NCBI GenBank assembly: GCA_020829485.1
Contig: JAIVFU010000031.1
Coordinates: forward strand, 1-64,000
Length of the DNA: 64,000 nt
Source: Nostoc sp. CHAB 5834
GTDB taxonomy: Bacteria > Cyanobacteriota > Cyanobacteriia > Cyanobacteriales > Nostocaceae
Reading direction: 5' to 3'
This document shows positions 1 through 7,946 of the stretch, one piece after another (the first letter of the stretch is position 1; each line of letters begins with the position of its first letter). A model generated the notes under the pieces. The model was not told where the DNA came from, did not search any database, and saw only the letters and a program-made list of their open reading frames with translations. The translations under genes were made by a program, and so were the position numbers.

Positions 1-63
1 AATATCACCGCAGGCATAAGCATCAACAATTTTCTGGCGCAAGTCGAGAGAGTAGGGTTTCAT
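1..63 (-). CDS. IS630-type transposase, N-terminal 21 codons (runs off left edge)
   Basis: The minus strand starts with ATG at 63 and reads MKPYSLDLRQKIVDAY followed by a Gly-Asp turn. This is the usual opening of IS630/Tc1-mariner-like transposases in cyanobacteria (helix-turn-helix DNA-binding domain). The DDE catalytic part lies outside the window. It sits directly downstream of a cas1 start that ends abruptly, so the element probably inserted into cas1. Whether the transposase is intact cannot be judged here. Confidence 0.75.
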   Translation of the reverse strand, partial: MKPYSLDLRQKIVDAYACGDI

Positions 64-125
64 ACCGACCAGTTATCAGTACAATTGCTCTCTCCTATTG
101 TACTGCACTGGACTGATAAGCGCTA
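1..125 (-). mobile_element. End of an IS630-type insertion sequence inside cas1
   Basis: The DNA between the transposase start (63) and the break in cas1 (about 125) is non-coding. It contains an imperfect inverted repeat, TTATCAGTACAAT near 73-85 against ATTGTACTGCAC...GATAA near 95-119. IS630 elements insert at TA dinucleotides, and a TATA lies at 124-127 exactly where the Cas1 reading stops. The other end of the element is not in the window. Confidence 0.6.
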
Positions 126-251
126 TACTACAATTCCCTCTATTTTAATTAAAGGGATATCCAAGATTGTTTTTTGTTCGGCTTTGACGGTGAGACGTTC
201 ATCAACTTTACCGATAAAAGCATCGGCTTGTGTTACGTAAACTGTTCCCAT
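123..251 (-). pseudogene. cas1: cas1 5' fragment, interrupted by an insertion sequence
   Basis: From ATG at 251 the frame reads MGTVYVTQADAFIGKV, then a Lys-rich strand and IPLIKIEGIVV, then TAG. This is the N-terminal beta-sandwich of Cas1, the integrase subunit for spacer acquisition (family length about 330 residues). Only 42 residues remain before the IS630-type sequence. It follows cas4 by 59 nt, the order expected in type I-D loci (cas4-cas1-cas2). The catalytic Glu/His/Asp residues lie in the missing part. The remainder of cas1, and cas2, would be expected to the left of the window. Confidence 0.75.
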
Positions 252-310
252 TTTTGATGATTCCTAGTAATATTTTGTGCTTGGGTAAATAAAAGTCGCC
301 AAAGTATGAT

Positions 311-904
311 TTAATATACATCTTGATAACTTTTGACTTTATCGGTTGCTTTGGGCAAACATTGCGAATAAAGACTACATCCTTGGCAGCGTTTGCTGTA
401 AACTGGTTTTGGCATTGCTCCTGTTTCTAGGAGATTTGTCACAAATTCAATAGTAGCGATCGCACTCTTTCTCAACTCTTGATTAATCTCTACTAATTGC
501 CGTTGATGTGAGTGGGCATAATAGATATATCCAGTAGTAACTGGTTGTCCTGTCATCTCTTCTAAACATAAGGCTTGGGCGCAAACTTGCAATTCATCGT
601 TATCCCATTCGCCTTTGCGTCCCCGTTTGTATTCGACTGGATAAACTTGACCAGATTCTGATTCAATTAAATCAGATTTACCGATGAGTTTATATTGCTC
701 CGACTTCAGCCAAATTGCCCGAACTTGCCAAGTTTCTCCTCGCTGTACATCACCTGTGGTATGGACGCGATCGTGTAAAGTTGTACCTTCAATTGTATAT
801 TGATTATCGGTAAATTCCCCGGCACAAAACATTCGCCAACAGCGATGCGGACAATAAGCATATTGATTCAATGCCGCAATTGAAATATATTCGGTTTGAT
901 TCAT
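311..904 (-). CDS. cas4: CRISPR-associated exonuclease Cas4
   Basis: This 197-residue RecB-family nuclease with a 4Fe-4S cluster helps process and orient prespacers before Cas1-Cas2 integration. Cluster cysteines are visible as C18 and C22 near the start and C173, C176 and C182 near the end. The nuclease core shows D78 (GKSDLIE), E91-x-K93 (VEYKRG) and a downstream Gln motif around Q106. Length is normal for Cas4. It lies between cas6 (33 nt upstream) and the broken cas1, as in Synechocystis-type I-D operons. With cas1 interrupted, its role in acquisition is probably lost unless another cas1 exists elsewhere. Confidence 0.9.
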   Translation of the reverse strand: MNQTEYISIAALNQYAYCPHRCWRMFCAGEFTDNQYTIEGTTLHDRVHTTGDVQRGETWQVRAIWLKSEQYKLIGKSDLIESESGQVYPVEYKRGRKGEWDNDELQVCAQALCLEEMTGQPVTTGYIYYAHSHQRQLVEINQELRKSAIATIEFVTNLLETGAMPKPVYSKRCQGCSLYSQCLPKATDKVKSYQDVY

Positions 905-936
905 AACTTACGGTGGTTTTTAAATGATTATTGAAA

Positions 937-1773
937 TTAGGGAGAAAACAGCCGCCGCGTCATCCCCATACCCATTGTTGTTTTTCTACCAACACCGCAA
1001 TACAAAGCAAAATCAGCTAAAGTGTTAATTTGCTTAATTTGTATTGGTTCAACTGCCCCTAAAATTTTATAGGTAACTTCGCCAAGAATACCGATAAATT
1101 TGCTGCGAGAATCAGCTAATATTTCTGTGTGAATGTTGACAAAAGAAGGAAATATTGACTCAATGGCAATGTGAGTAAATTCTATGCCACTGTATTTATT
1201 CCACCGCGAAAGTAGGGAATTAAACACAGATTCTCTGGTAGGAAGGGTAGTATCATACTGTCCTTGACGGAAGGCGGTGGGCGTGGAAAAGCTAAGGTTA
1301 ATGGAAGAGTTGCGATCGCTAGCTTCTTCGTATAATTGAGCATAACTACTGGCATTTGCCCAAGGTTGAATAGATTGGGGTGTGCCTTGAATGCTGGTAA
1401 TATACAAGTCAGCCGGGCCAAGATGCCAAGGGCGATTGGGATTAAGATTTAGCCAGAGTTGGGTAAGTTTGCCAAATAGAGTGTCATCTAATAAAGAGAT
1501 GCGCCACCAACAAGGTGTTCCGGCGGAAATGGGTTGTTGATGTGAATATTGCAATTTAGATCCCCCTTTACCTCCCTTCAAAAGAGGGGAATTAATTTGT
1601 AAGGGAGAGAGGGTGAAAGCTTTATCTGCGGTGGAATCGTGCAAGCGATCGCCTAATGTGCTATCTACAGAACTAACGAGGGTTAAAAATAAGGCGTGGA
1701 GATGTCTACCTGTGAGATATTGTGGTGGAATGGGCGATTGAGGTAGCAAATTCAACACTAAACTATGAGGCAT
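937..1773 (-). CDS. cas6: CRISPR pre-crRNA endoribonuclease Cas6
   Basis: This protein cuts the long CRISPR transcript within repeats to give crRNAs. The 278-residue sequence has the C-terminal glycine-rich loop typical of Cas6 RAMP proteins (GVGRKTTMGMGMTRR, about residues 259-273). The start ATG at 1773 overlaps the end of the upstream oxygenase gene by 11 nt, so the two are probably translationally coupled. An extra peptide, SPLLKGGKGG (about residues 62-71), is encoded by a dispersed repeat inserted in frame near 1558-1593; it lies between the two ferredoxin-like domains' expected core segments and need not disturb catalysis. Function as Cas6 is secure from the G-loop and operon position. 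Confidence 0.88.
   Translation of the reverse strand: MPHSLVLNLLPQSPIPPQYLTGRHLHALFLTLVSSVDSTLGDRLHDSTADKAFTLSPLQINSPLLKGGKGGSKLQYSHQQPISAGTPCWWRISLLDDTLFGKLTQLWLNLNPNRPWHLGPADLYITSIQGTPQSIQPWANASSYAQLYEEASDRNSSINLSFSTPTAFRQGQYDTTLPTRESVFNSLLSRWNKYSGIEFTHIAIESIFPSFVNIHTEILADSRSKFIGILGEVTYKILGAVEPIQIKQINTLADFALYCGVGRKTTMGMGMTRRLFSP
1558..1593 (-). repeat. Dispersed repeat inserted in frame into cas6
   Basis: On the minus strand the segment reads as AATTCCCCTCTTTTGAAGG followed by GAGGTAAAGGGGGATC. It resembles the C/G-rich repeats found outside genes at 33450-33600 and 39282-39360. Here it encodes SPLLKGGKGG without shifting frame. Confidence 0.6.
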
Positions 1774-2383
1774 ATTTTCTCTTTTTGGTTATAGACTGAG
1801 TGATTCTTGACTCTACAGTGAACTCAGGGATTTCCTGGAGTTCAGCTTCACTCAAACTATACTGTTCACAAACGAGACTCAGACGATTTCCTGGCGTTTT
1901 CACAGCGTTAACCGAATGGGTTAAATCACCTTGAAAATAAACTAAAGTATTGAATTGGGGCTTAATTTGCCCAAGTTGGCGTTTGTGCGATCGCAATACC
2001 AGTTCTCCCCCTTCCATATCTGTCGGTACTCGCACATAAAGCACACTGACAACCGCAGGCGGTTCAATGGTTTTGGAGTAGGAACGTAAGGAGCGATCTA
2101 TGTGCGGATCGACGCGGGAGCCTTCTTTGAGTTGTAAAGGATTGAGGTAAAAAGCATTACAATTCGGTTGGAGAGCCAAATCGAGGTAAGGTTTGAAGTA
2201 GGGAAACTGCTGTTCTACTTTTGCTAATCCAGAACGCTGAAATACTACAGAAAATCCTTTAGTGGCGACAAAATCGCGGTTGAGGTTGTTGATAGCAAAG
2301 TAAGGACAAGCTTGGATTTCTCCCCACAAGTTGTTTAGGTAATCGCTGGGGAAGGCGTTGGATTGTTGTTGATAGTGTTTCAC
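1763..2383 (-). CDS. 2OG-Fe(II) dioxygenase embedded in the cas operon
   Basis: This 206-residue protein has the signature of 2-oxoglutarate/Fe(II) oxygenases: iron ligands H94-x-D96 (PHIDRS) and H156 (DLTHSV), and the 2-oxoglutarate-binding R167 (GNRLSL), on a double-stranded beta-helix (EGGELVL at about 124-130). Such enzymes hydroxylate or demethylate small molecules, proteins or nucleic acids; the substrate here is unknown. The stop codon lies 11 nt inside cas6, and the gene is on the same strand as csc1, csc2 and cas10d, so it is probably co-expressed with them. It is not a known core component of type I-D. An accessory role or chance capture are both possible. Confidence 0.85.
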   Translation of the reverse strand: MKHYQQQSNAFPSDYLNNLWGEIQACPYFAINNLNRDFVATKGFSVVFQRSGLAKVEQQFPYFKPYLDLALQPNCNAFYLNPLQLKEGSRVDPHIDRSLRSYSKTIEPPAVVSVLYVRVPTDMEGGELVLRSHKRQLGQIKPQFNTLVYFQGDLTHSVNAVKTPGNRLSLVCEQYSLSEAELQEIPEFTVESRITQSITKKRKYAS

Positions 2384-2492
2384 TGGGGATAGAGGAGCGA
2401 TCGCTAAATGTGGTATCTAAAATTTTAAAGACTGTTAAGTGATCATAGTAGTATTCTTTTAAGTGAGAAAAACTACATAAGGAGAAAGACCA

Positions 2493-2903
2493 ATGAGAAT
2501 TGATGATTACAATGCAGCAAAGGCATTAACTGAAAAACTGAAAGAGAACTTACCCATTAAAGCACGAGCCGGGAAGGAGTTTTTGAAGACATTAAAGCAA
2601 AAAGGAGTAAACGCAGATCCAGAGAGAGAATTTGAAATTGATTTCGTTGGCTATTCAGGAGATGAAGGCGGGATTATGTGCGGACTAAAAGAGCCAAATA
2701 ATCCCGAAAGTGAAGAAAAATATATTTCTTCTATTACTCACCTAAAAATTGATCCTAATCATCCTCTAGCTGCTGAAGTGCAGGCTTACCAACGCTAGCG
2801 AATTCGTAAGTTAATGTTGCAAGATTCCAGAGGTTTTAAAGCCGAGTTAATGACGATAGAACCTCGAAAAAATAAAAGCCGTGGTAAAGGTTTTGGAAAG
2901 TAA
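2493..2903 (+). pseudogene. Small hypothetical protein gene split by an in-frame amber codon
   Basis: ATG at 2493 has a good ribosome site (AAGGAG about 10 nt upstream). The frame runs 101 residues to TAG at 2796-2798, then continues open for another 34 codons, ending in a basic tail (KNKSRGKGFGK) and TAA at 2901-2903. The coherent second part and basic C-terminus suggest one ancestral gene of about 136 residues with a nonsense mutation, although the 101-residue product could still be made. It opposes the cas genes and ends exactly beside the csc1 stop (2904). I do not recognise the family. Confidence 0.55.
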
Positions 2904-3611
2904 TTAACTCCGAAACCGATATTCTATCCGAACTGGGATTTTTAAGTTTTGAATACCATCAAATTGATAGTATTGACCTCGCATTTGGACGTTTTGAATT
3001 AAACTAACTGGAGGCATATTCACTACGTCATAGCTCATAACTTGATTGGTGAATATCACATCTAAAGGATTTAATGGATATGTACAAGTGAATATACCTT
3101 CAGAAATTTTATGTTTCGGTAATTGTTCAACCGTTACTTCAGCCTTGCTCATCCATTTACCCAAGCGAATCCACTTTGGTAATTTGAGTTCTTTTTGGGA
3201 AATGACAAAAAACTCAAATCTACTTTCTGCTGCTATTTCCTTTGCTCTACCAAAACTAGGGATATTTTTCTGTGTTTTTTCCATTTCAACGTGGTAGTTG
3301 TTGTTAGCATACTTCCAGGTGTTGAGGATAGAAGAATGATTGAGCGATCGCGCCGGAGTTACGTAAATTTGCTGTTGATTGAGTGGCGTTAAATGCTCCT
3401 CATATTTTGGTACTTGTTCGGGACAAAAATATCGATAAGAATGTTCTTCAGCAACGGTAGTAGAGTAGATTTGGCTATCAACTAACAAGAGTGCATAACA
3501 GAGAGCGTAATTGTGAATTATTGGCTCTGTTTCATACAATCGGCCGATTTCACGAGTTGCGTAATAGAGGCTGTCATGAAGTTCTAGTTGACAACGGGAA
3601 ATAAACACCAT
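2904..3611 (-). CDS. csc1: Type I-D Cascade subunit Csc1 (Cas5d-like)
   Basis: This 235-residue protein sits directly after csc2, and their codons overlap by one base (the csc2 stop shares 3611 with the csc1 start). In type I-D, Csc1 is the Cas5-like subunit that caps the 5' handle of the crRNA in the effector complex. The sequence is beta-rich with the expected RAMP-like composition, for example VFISRCQLELHDSLYY at the start, and length matches cyanobacterial Csc1. Assignment rests mainly on gene order and overall resemblance. Confidence 0.85.
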   Translation of the reverse strand: MVFISRCQLELHDSLYYATREIGRLYETEPIIHNYALCYALLLVDSQIYSTTVAEEHSYRYFCPEQVPKYEEHLTPLNQQQIYVTPARSLNHSSILNTWKYANNNYHVEMEKTQKNIPSFGRAKEIAAESRFEFFVISQKELKLPKWIRLGKWMSKAEVTVEQLPKHKISEGIFTCTYPLNPLDVIFTNQVMSYDVVNMPPVSLIQNVQMRGQYYQFDGIQNLKIPVRIEYRFRS

Positions 3612-4627
3612 TATTCTTTCCCCGCTTTAGCAGCAGTTTTCTTCTTGCTGATATGCTTCTTGGCATAATCTTTAGCTTCCGCATCAGCTTTTTGCAAAAT
3701 TGCCTGAATTCCTTTTTCACTTCCTGTTAAAGTTTTGACTTCATTAATTAGGGATACAAAAGCATCACCAATGAAATCTGTGTGAACAATAAACTCATCA
3801 GCCATTAACGCCTCAATAGCATTTTTTGCAGCAGTGATTACATCATCTTCATCTAGTGGATCGGGAGCATTTAAAGTATTATTAGATTTCATTTGGTCAT
3901 ATATTGCCTGAGTCCAACGCAGGTTACTTGTGATTTCTCCGTCAGCAAATACAACACCAATCAACTCATTTCTAACACGACCTGTACGGGTAGTTTGCGC
4001 TCCATAATGACGAGTTCGCAGAATATTATTAAAAACGTAAAGGAAGCTAGCTTCAGTAGGGTCTTTCAATGTGACAATACTAGGAAAGAAAACTTGCGGT
4101 CTAATATGGTCTTGCTGATTGATTCGACTAGTAACTTCACCAGGTTTAGAACCATTTTCACCCTTGGAAGCCATCGTTCCATTTTCATAAGGAGCGTTGA
4201 GGGTGAATGTTTCGTGTGATTCATCAAAAGCTGTTATTGAAAATGCCGTATCTACCACAACTTTCGATTTTTCAGAACCAGAGTCACCAATAGCAAATCC
4301 GTAAATTATGCAATCAGGATTATCCATTGCAAAATTCACATTGTATTCACATTCTTCAGCCGTCATTAAGCCATAATTACGCAGCAATTCCCGCCCAACT
4401 AAACGCTCTGGAGTAGACTGTTTGCGTTTGAACATTGACAAACGGCTAATTGTGGTTTTGTCTTTAACTCCTGCTCTTACCCGTGCTTTATTCAGTTCTG
4501 CATCTGTCTGGAATAGAGGATAAGATTCGGTAATACGAATGGTCAAAAAATGAACATATTTCCCCATTGGTTTGTAAGGAATCTCAGCTTGAAAAAATTT
4601 GGATTCAACAGTTTTTAAAATTGCCAT
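3611..4627 (-). CDS. csc2: Type I-D Cascade backbone subunit Csc2 (Cas7d)
   Basis: Csc2 is the Cas7-like subunit that polymerises along the crRNA spacer in the I-D complex. The product is 338 residues from the ATG at 4627, chosen because GGAG lies 6-7 nt upstream; a TTG 12 nt earlier is part of that ribosome site. Typical segments include RVRAGVKDKTTISRL (about residues 50-64) and FLYVFNNILRTRHYGAQTTR (about 196-215), the conserved Cas7 region that contacts RNA. It is followed with one-base overlap by csc1 and preceded by cas10d (50 nt). Confidence 0.9.
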   Translation of the reverse strand: MAILKTVESKFFQAEIPYKPMGKYVHFLTIRITESYPLFQTDAELNKARVRAGVKDKTTISRLSMFKRKQSTPERLVGRELLRNYGLMTAEECEYNVNFAMDNPDCIIYGFAIGDSGSEKSKVVVDTAFSITAFDESHETFTLNAPYENGTMASKGENGSKPGEVTSRINQQDHIRPQVFFPSIVTLKDPTEASFLYVFNNILRTRHYGAQTTRTGRVRNELIGVVFADGEITSNLRWTQAIYDQMKSNNTLNAPDPLDEDDVITAAKNAIEALMADEFIVHTDFIGDAFVSLINEVKTLTGSEKGIQAILQKADAEAKDYAKKHISKKKTAAKAGKE

Positions 4628-4677
4628 GATTTTCTCCAAAAAATTGTTTACTACTTGTTTACTTCTAGAGGAAGAAT

Positions 4678-7600
4678 TTATTCCGGTTCATTAACATCAT
4701 CTATTACAGGAATATTTTCATTTCTTCCTGCATTTTCTTTGTCATCTTCAAGACGATAAAGAAATTCACAGGTATCTCGAATTAAGTTGAGTTGACGGCC
4801 TGCCAAACGAGCGCGATCGCCTGCAAATGCGTTATCAAATACCTCCACTACAAAATACTTGGCAAAATCTAGAACAGCTTGCCGTTCTTCTTCTCGTTTG
4901 CTCATAATCCAGCGTCCTTCAGCAGTAGAAGAATGAACGCGATCCATGAGTTTAAAAACTTCTGCTGCAACAGCCACAACTAATGTTTCTCCCTGAAACA
5001 CACTTGACTCAGCTTTGAGTATAGTTTCAGCCGCAATATCAACTGGTTTTAACACAGCATTAGACTTAGGATTATAACGTTTATTAGCTCGGTAAAATCT
5101 GCGATATAAATCTGTTAATTTCTTAGGATGATTCAGACTTGATACTTCTCCCACAATTAATTGCTCCATATTAGTGTCATATTTCACATAAGGGTCAAAA
5201 CAAGGATAAAAATGATAGGCATAAAGCCGGATTTTCTCGATTCGTGCTGTTTCCGATCCCTGGTTACGCACCCAGCGATTGAGATAAGAAAAGACGTACA
5301 GGGGACTAGTTTCAAAATCTTTAGCCAGTTCTGTAAATCTCCCCCAGTTGGCATCGTAACCAGACTTACCCTGTCGTGCATTCACATCTAAATGAATGGC
5401 ATAAGCGGCGGTAAGTACATTTAAAGGTGCTGGGTATTGGATGCCGTTTTCATTCCAACCTTCGAGGATGTAGTCAAGACGGAAGCGATCGCGTCTTACT
5501 AAAGCACGGAAAGCATGAGGCGCACTATCAAGGAAAACGCTTTCCTCAAACTCAGCCCCATCATTAAAAGGTGGAATGGGTGACTCTGAAACCACAGTTT
5601 TAACATCTAAAATCATCGGGAAAGCAAACGCTAACCAAGTTGGCATTACCCAAGATTCTGTATCAGTGCTGTCTCTTCCTGGCGGGAGCGCCATGAAGTA
5701 AAATGTTAAAGGCTGGTCTTCAGGATAGGAAAGTTTAAAGGTGCGATCCTGGTCACGCTGGAGGTTTTCATCTATTAAGAAACTATCTACACTTTGGTAG
5801 CGATCGCGCCCCAAATCTGCCTGTAAATCCTTACTGATAAAATGATTGCGAACGCTGGTATCAAAGCGAGTTTGAGCAATACCATTGTATGCTTTCTGCA
5901 AAAACTTGTTAGTCTCTGGAGTAAAGTAATAAGTAGGATAAAAGTAGAGATAGCGATATTTTCCATCTTCAAATCGCTTACCTACAGCTTGAGTTTGATT
6001 CATCAAGATTTGCCTGAGCATGATCTCCATACCTGCAATACTGGAAATATTGCGTTTAGCATTAGCACCTCTTAACATTTGCTTATTGGTATAAACTTGT
6101 GGCGTAAATAAAACTGCTGATTCCATTTGCTCAGTAACTGTATAAGGAGAATGAGAAATTGAGCAGATTAGTTGTTTCCCTCGCCCTGTTTTTTTTGCAG
6201 CATTGTAGTATGCCAACTCCTTAAAAAAGATTTCGGCTTGGTCGGTAGCTGATTTTTGTCGTGTTTCAGTCGGAAGCATAATCACGCGATCGCACCAATC
6301 CCTTAAATCTTTCCATTCATCAGGTAGTTTGTACTGATTAATGATCGGTTCAATAACTTTTATCCATTGATTAACCAGACTTTGACAAATCTCACGAACG
6401 TCTTCTTGTCCTGGATTACGTTTAAGGTATTGCGTTGCAATATAATACCAGTCATAAGCGATGCCTCCAGTATCTTTAAGTTGCTGAAGCGCAATAATTT
6501 CAGATATATACTCAGATAAATCAAGAAAATCAATAGCTATCTCTGTAAGATTAATAGTTGGAATTGGAGGGAGTTCTTTATTGTTTTTAATTAGGGCTTT
6601 AACTCTGTCAAGATACTCTTTCCAAAACTTTCCAGTTATTAAAGCTCCTAGTTCTGCCAAATGATCTATACGAATATCTTCTGCAAAATCTATTTCGATA
6701 TTCTTCGCTAAAACACCTTTACGCTGGAATTGAGCCAAATTAGTAGCTTTATCTGCTGCCTTGCTGGTTTTTACTTTACTCGGTACTGCATCAACGGTAA
6801 ATTGCATTAAGCCTTTGATGTCGAGGAAGAGATTGTAGTAGTCAGCATATTTCATCCCAATATTTCCCCGACTGAATCCAACTTTTCGGAGTTGAAGTTG
6901 ATTAGCGCAGAGTTGTTTTATGGTGTCAATAACGCGATCGCCTAATCCTTCTCGACTAATTTTTGGAGCATCTTTTCTAGCTAAATAAATTACTCCTGTG
7001 GGTAAGTAAAGCAGTATTTCATAGTAGGTTTGATGCTCAGTGTTGAGGCTAGTGTGTGCTTCCATCAAAGCATTATTAACTACATTAGTTAATACACCCC
7101 GATTTTCAGCAATGCTGTGATATGTAAATTTCAGTTGTCCATCACTCAAATTATGGATAATTTCTTGGAGCCTAGAGTTCTCTGCATCCTGGGGATGTTT
7201 AACAATTGAGGCGAGAGAATCAGCCAAACAAGTTAAATCAGATAAACTGCGAAGGGTACGGTCTTTGAGAAGAGGATTCAACCCAAATTCAGAAAAATTC
7301 CAGTTAGTATCCCAGCGACGTTGAGCATTATAAGCCATGCATAACAAATCATCTAGATACTCTCGATAAGCTTCAGGATTTTCTGGATTTATAAAGTTAT
7401 CTAGTCCTAACTGGTGAACTTTTTTATCAATAATTTCACGATGTTCTGCTAGCGGTAGCTTGCGGCAGTTTTCAGGTACATCAGGAAACTTTTCAAAATC
7501 ATGTAAAATAAATCCAGCAATTACTAATCTACGCTCTCGCTCTTTCACCACTCGCTGCACTGTGGTATTGAGTTTTTCTAAACGTTTCTCAATTAAATTT

Positions 7601-7929
7601 GCTGGGAATAATCCATTGAGTAAGTGAGTATTCAGCGATTGATCAGCAGCGTTATCTCGTCTGACTTTAGTTTTGCCTTCAGCTTCTCGCTGTTGGTCAA
7701 TTTCATCAAAAAACTTACCACCTTTTGCCGTTACACCAATCGCTATCCGCAACAGATTTGGTAAAACATACTCACCAAAGTCTGCCATTACCTTATCATC
7801 TGGATTTTGAGATTGAATTGCTTCTCGTAATAGCTTGAGTGTTAGTAAGTCACCTTCAGTTTCAATAGTACGGTCTGAAGAATCACCATCAAAACCAAAA
7901 TCACCTGATAACCAATCATCATTAGACAT
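4678..7929 (-). CDS. cas10d: Type I-D large subunit Cas10d (Csc3) with HD nuclease domain
   Basis: At 1083 residues this is the large effector subunit of type I-D, which carries the HD nuclease that in other type I systems is part of Cas3. HD-domain residues are visible as H102 (NTHLLNGLFP) and H143-D144 (FILHDFEKFP). No GGDD cyclase motif was seen, as is usual for Cas10d. ATG at 7929 has GGAG 8 nt upstream. It lies 17 nt downstream of the DUF1016-like nuclease gene and 50 nt upstream of csc2. In characterised I-D systems the small subunit Cas11d is made from an internal start in this gene; an in-frame ATG at 5169 (codon 921) would give a 163-residue product of about the right size. Confidence 0.92.
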   Translation of the reverse strand: MSNDDWLSGDFGFDGDSSDRTIETEGDLLTLKLLREAIQSQNPDDKVMADFGEYVLPNLLRIAIGVTAKGGKFFDEIDQQREAEGKTKVRRDNAADQSLNTHLLNGLFPANLIEKRLEKLNTTVQRVVKERERRLVIAGFILHDFEKFPDVPENCRKLPLAEHREIIDKKVHQLGLDNFINPENPEAYREYLDDLLCMAYNAQRRWDTNWNFSEFGLNPLLKDRTLRSLSDLTCLADSLASIVKHPQDAENSRLQEIIHNLSDGQLKFTYHSIAENRGVLTNVVNNALMEAHTSLNTEHQTYYEILLYLPTGVIYLARKDAPKISREGLGDRVIDTIKQLCANQLQLRKVGFSRGNIGMKYADYYNLFLDIKGLMQFTVDAVPSKVKTSKAADKATNLAQFQRKGVLAKNIEIDFAEDIRIDHLAELGALITGKFWKEYLDRVKALIKNNKELPPIPTINLTEIAIDFLDLSEYISEIIALQQLKDTGGIAYDWYYIATQYLKRNPGQEDVREICQSLVNQWIKVIEPIINQYKLPDEWKDLRDWCDRVIMLPTETRQKSATDQAEIFFKELAYYNAAKKTGRGKQLICSISHSPYTVTEQMESAVLFTPQVYTNKQMLRGANAKRNISSIAGMEIMLRQILMNQTQAVGKRFEDGKYRYLYFYPTYYFTPETNKFLQKAYNGIAQTRFDTSVRNHFISKDLQADLGRDRYQSVDSFLIDENLQRDQDRTFKLSYPEDQPLTFYFMALPPGRDSTDTESWVMPTWLAFAFPMILDVKTVVSESPIPPFNDGAEFEESVFLDSAPHAFRALVRRDRFRLDYILEGWNENGIQYPAPLNVLTAAYAIHLDVNARQGKSGYDANWGRFTELAKDFETSPLYVFSYLNRWVRNQGSETARIEKIRLYAYHFYPCFDPYVKYDTNMEQLIVGEVSSLNHPKKLTDLYRRFYRANKRYNPKSNAVLKPVDIAAETILKAESSVFQGETLVVAVAAEVFKLMDRVHSSTAEGRWIMSKREEERQAVLDFAKYFVVEVFDNAFAGDRARLAGRQLNLIRDTCEFLYRLEDDKENAGRNENIPVIDDVNEPE

Positions 7930-7946
7930 TCTTAAACTCCATTTTT

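Noticed and set aside
3046..4219. Plus-strand open frames within csc1 and csc2
   Set aside because: They overlap strong Cas genes on the other strand, lack ribosome sites and show no family resemblance.
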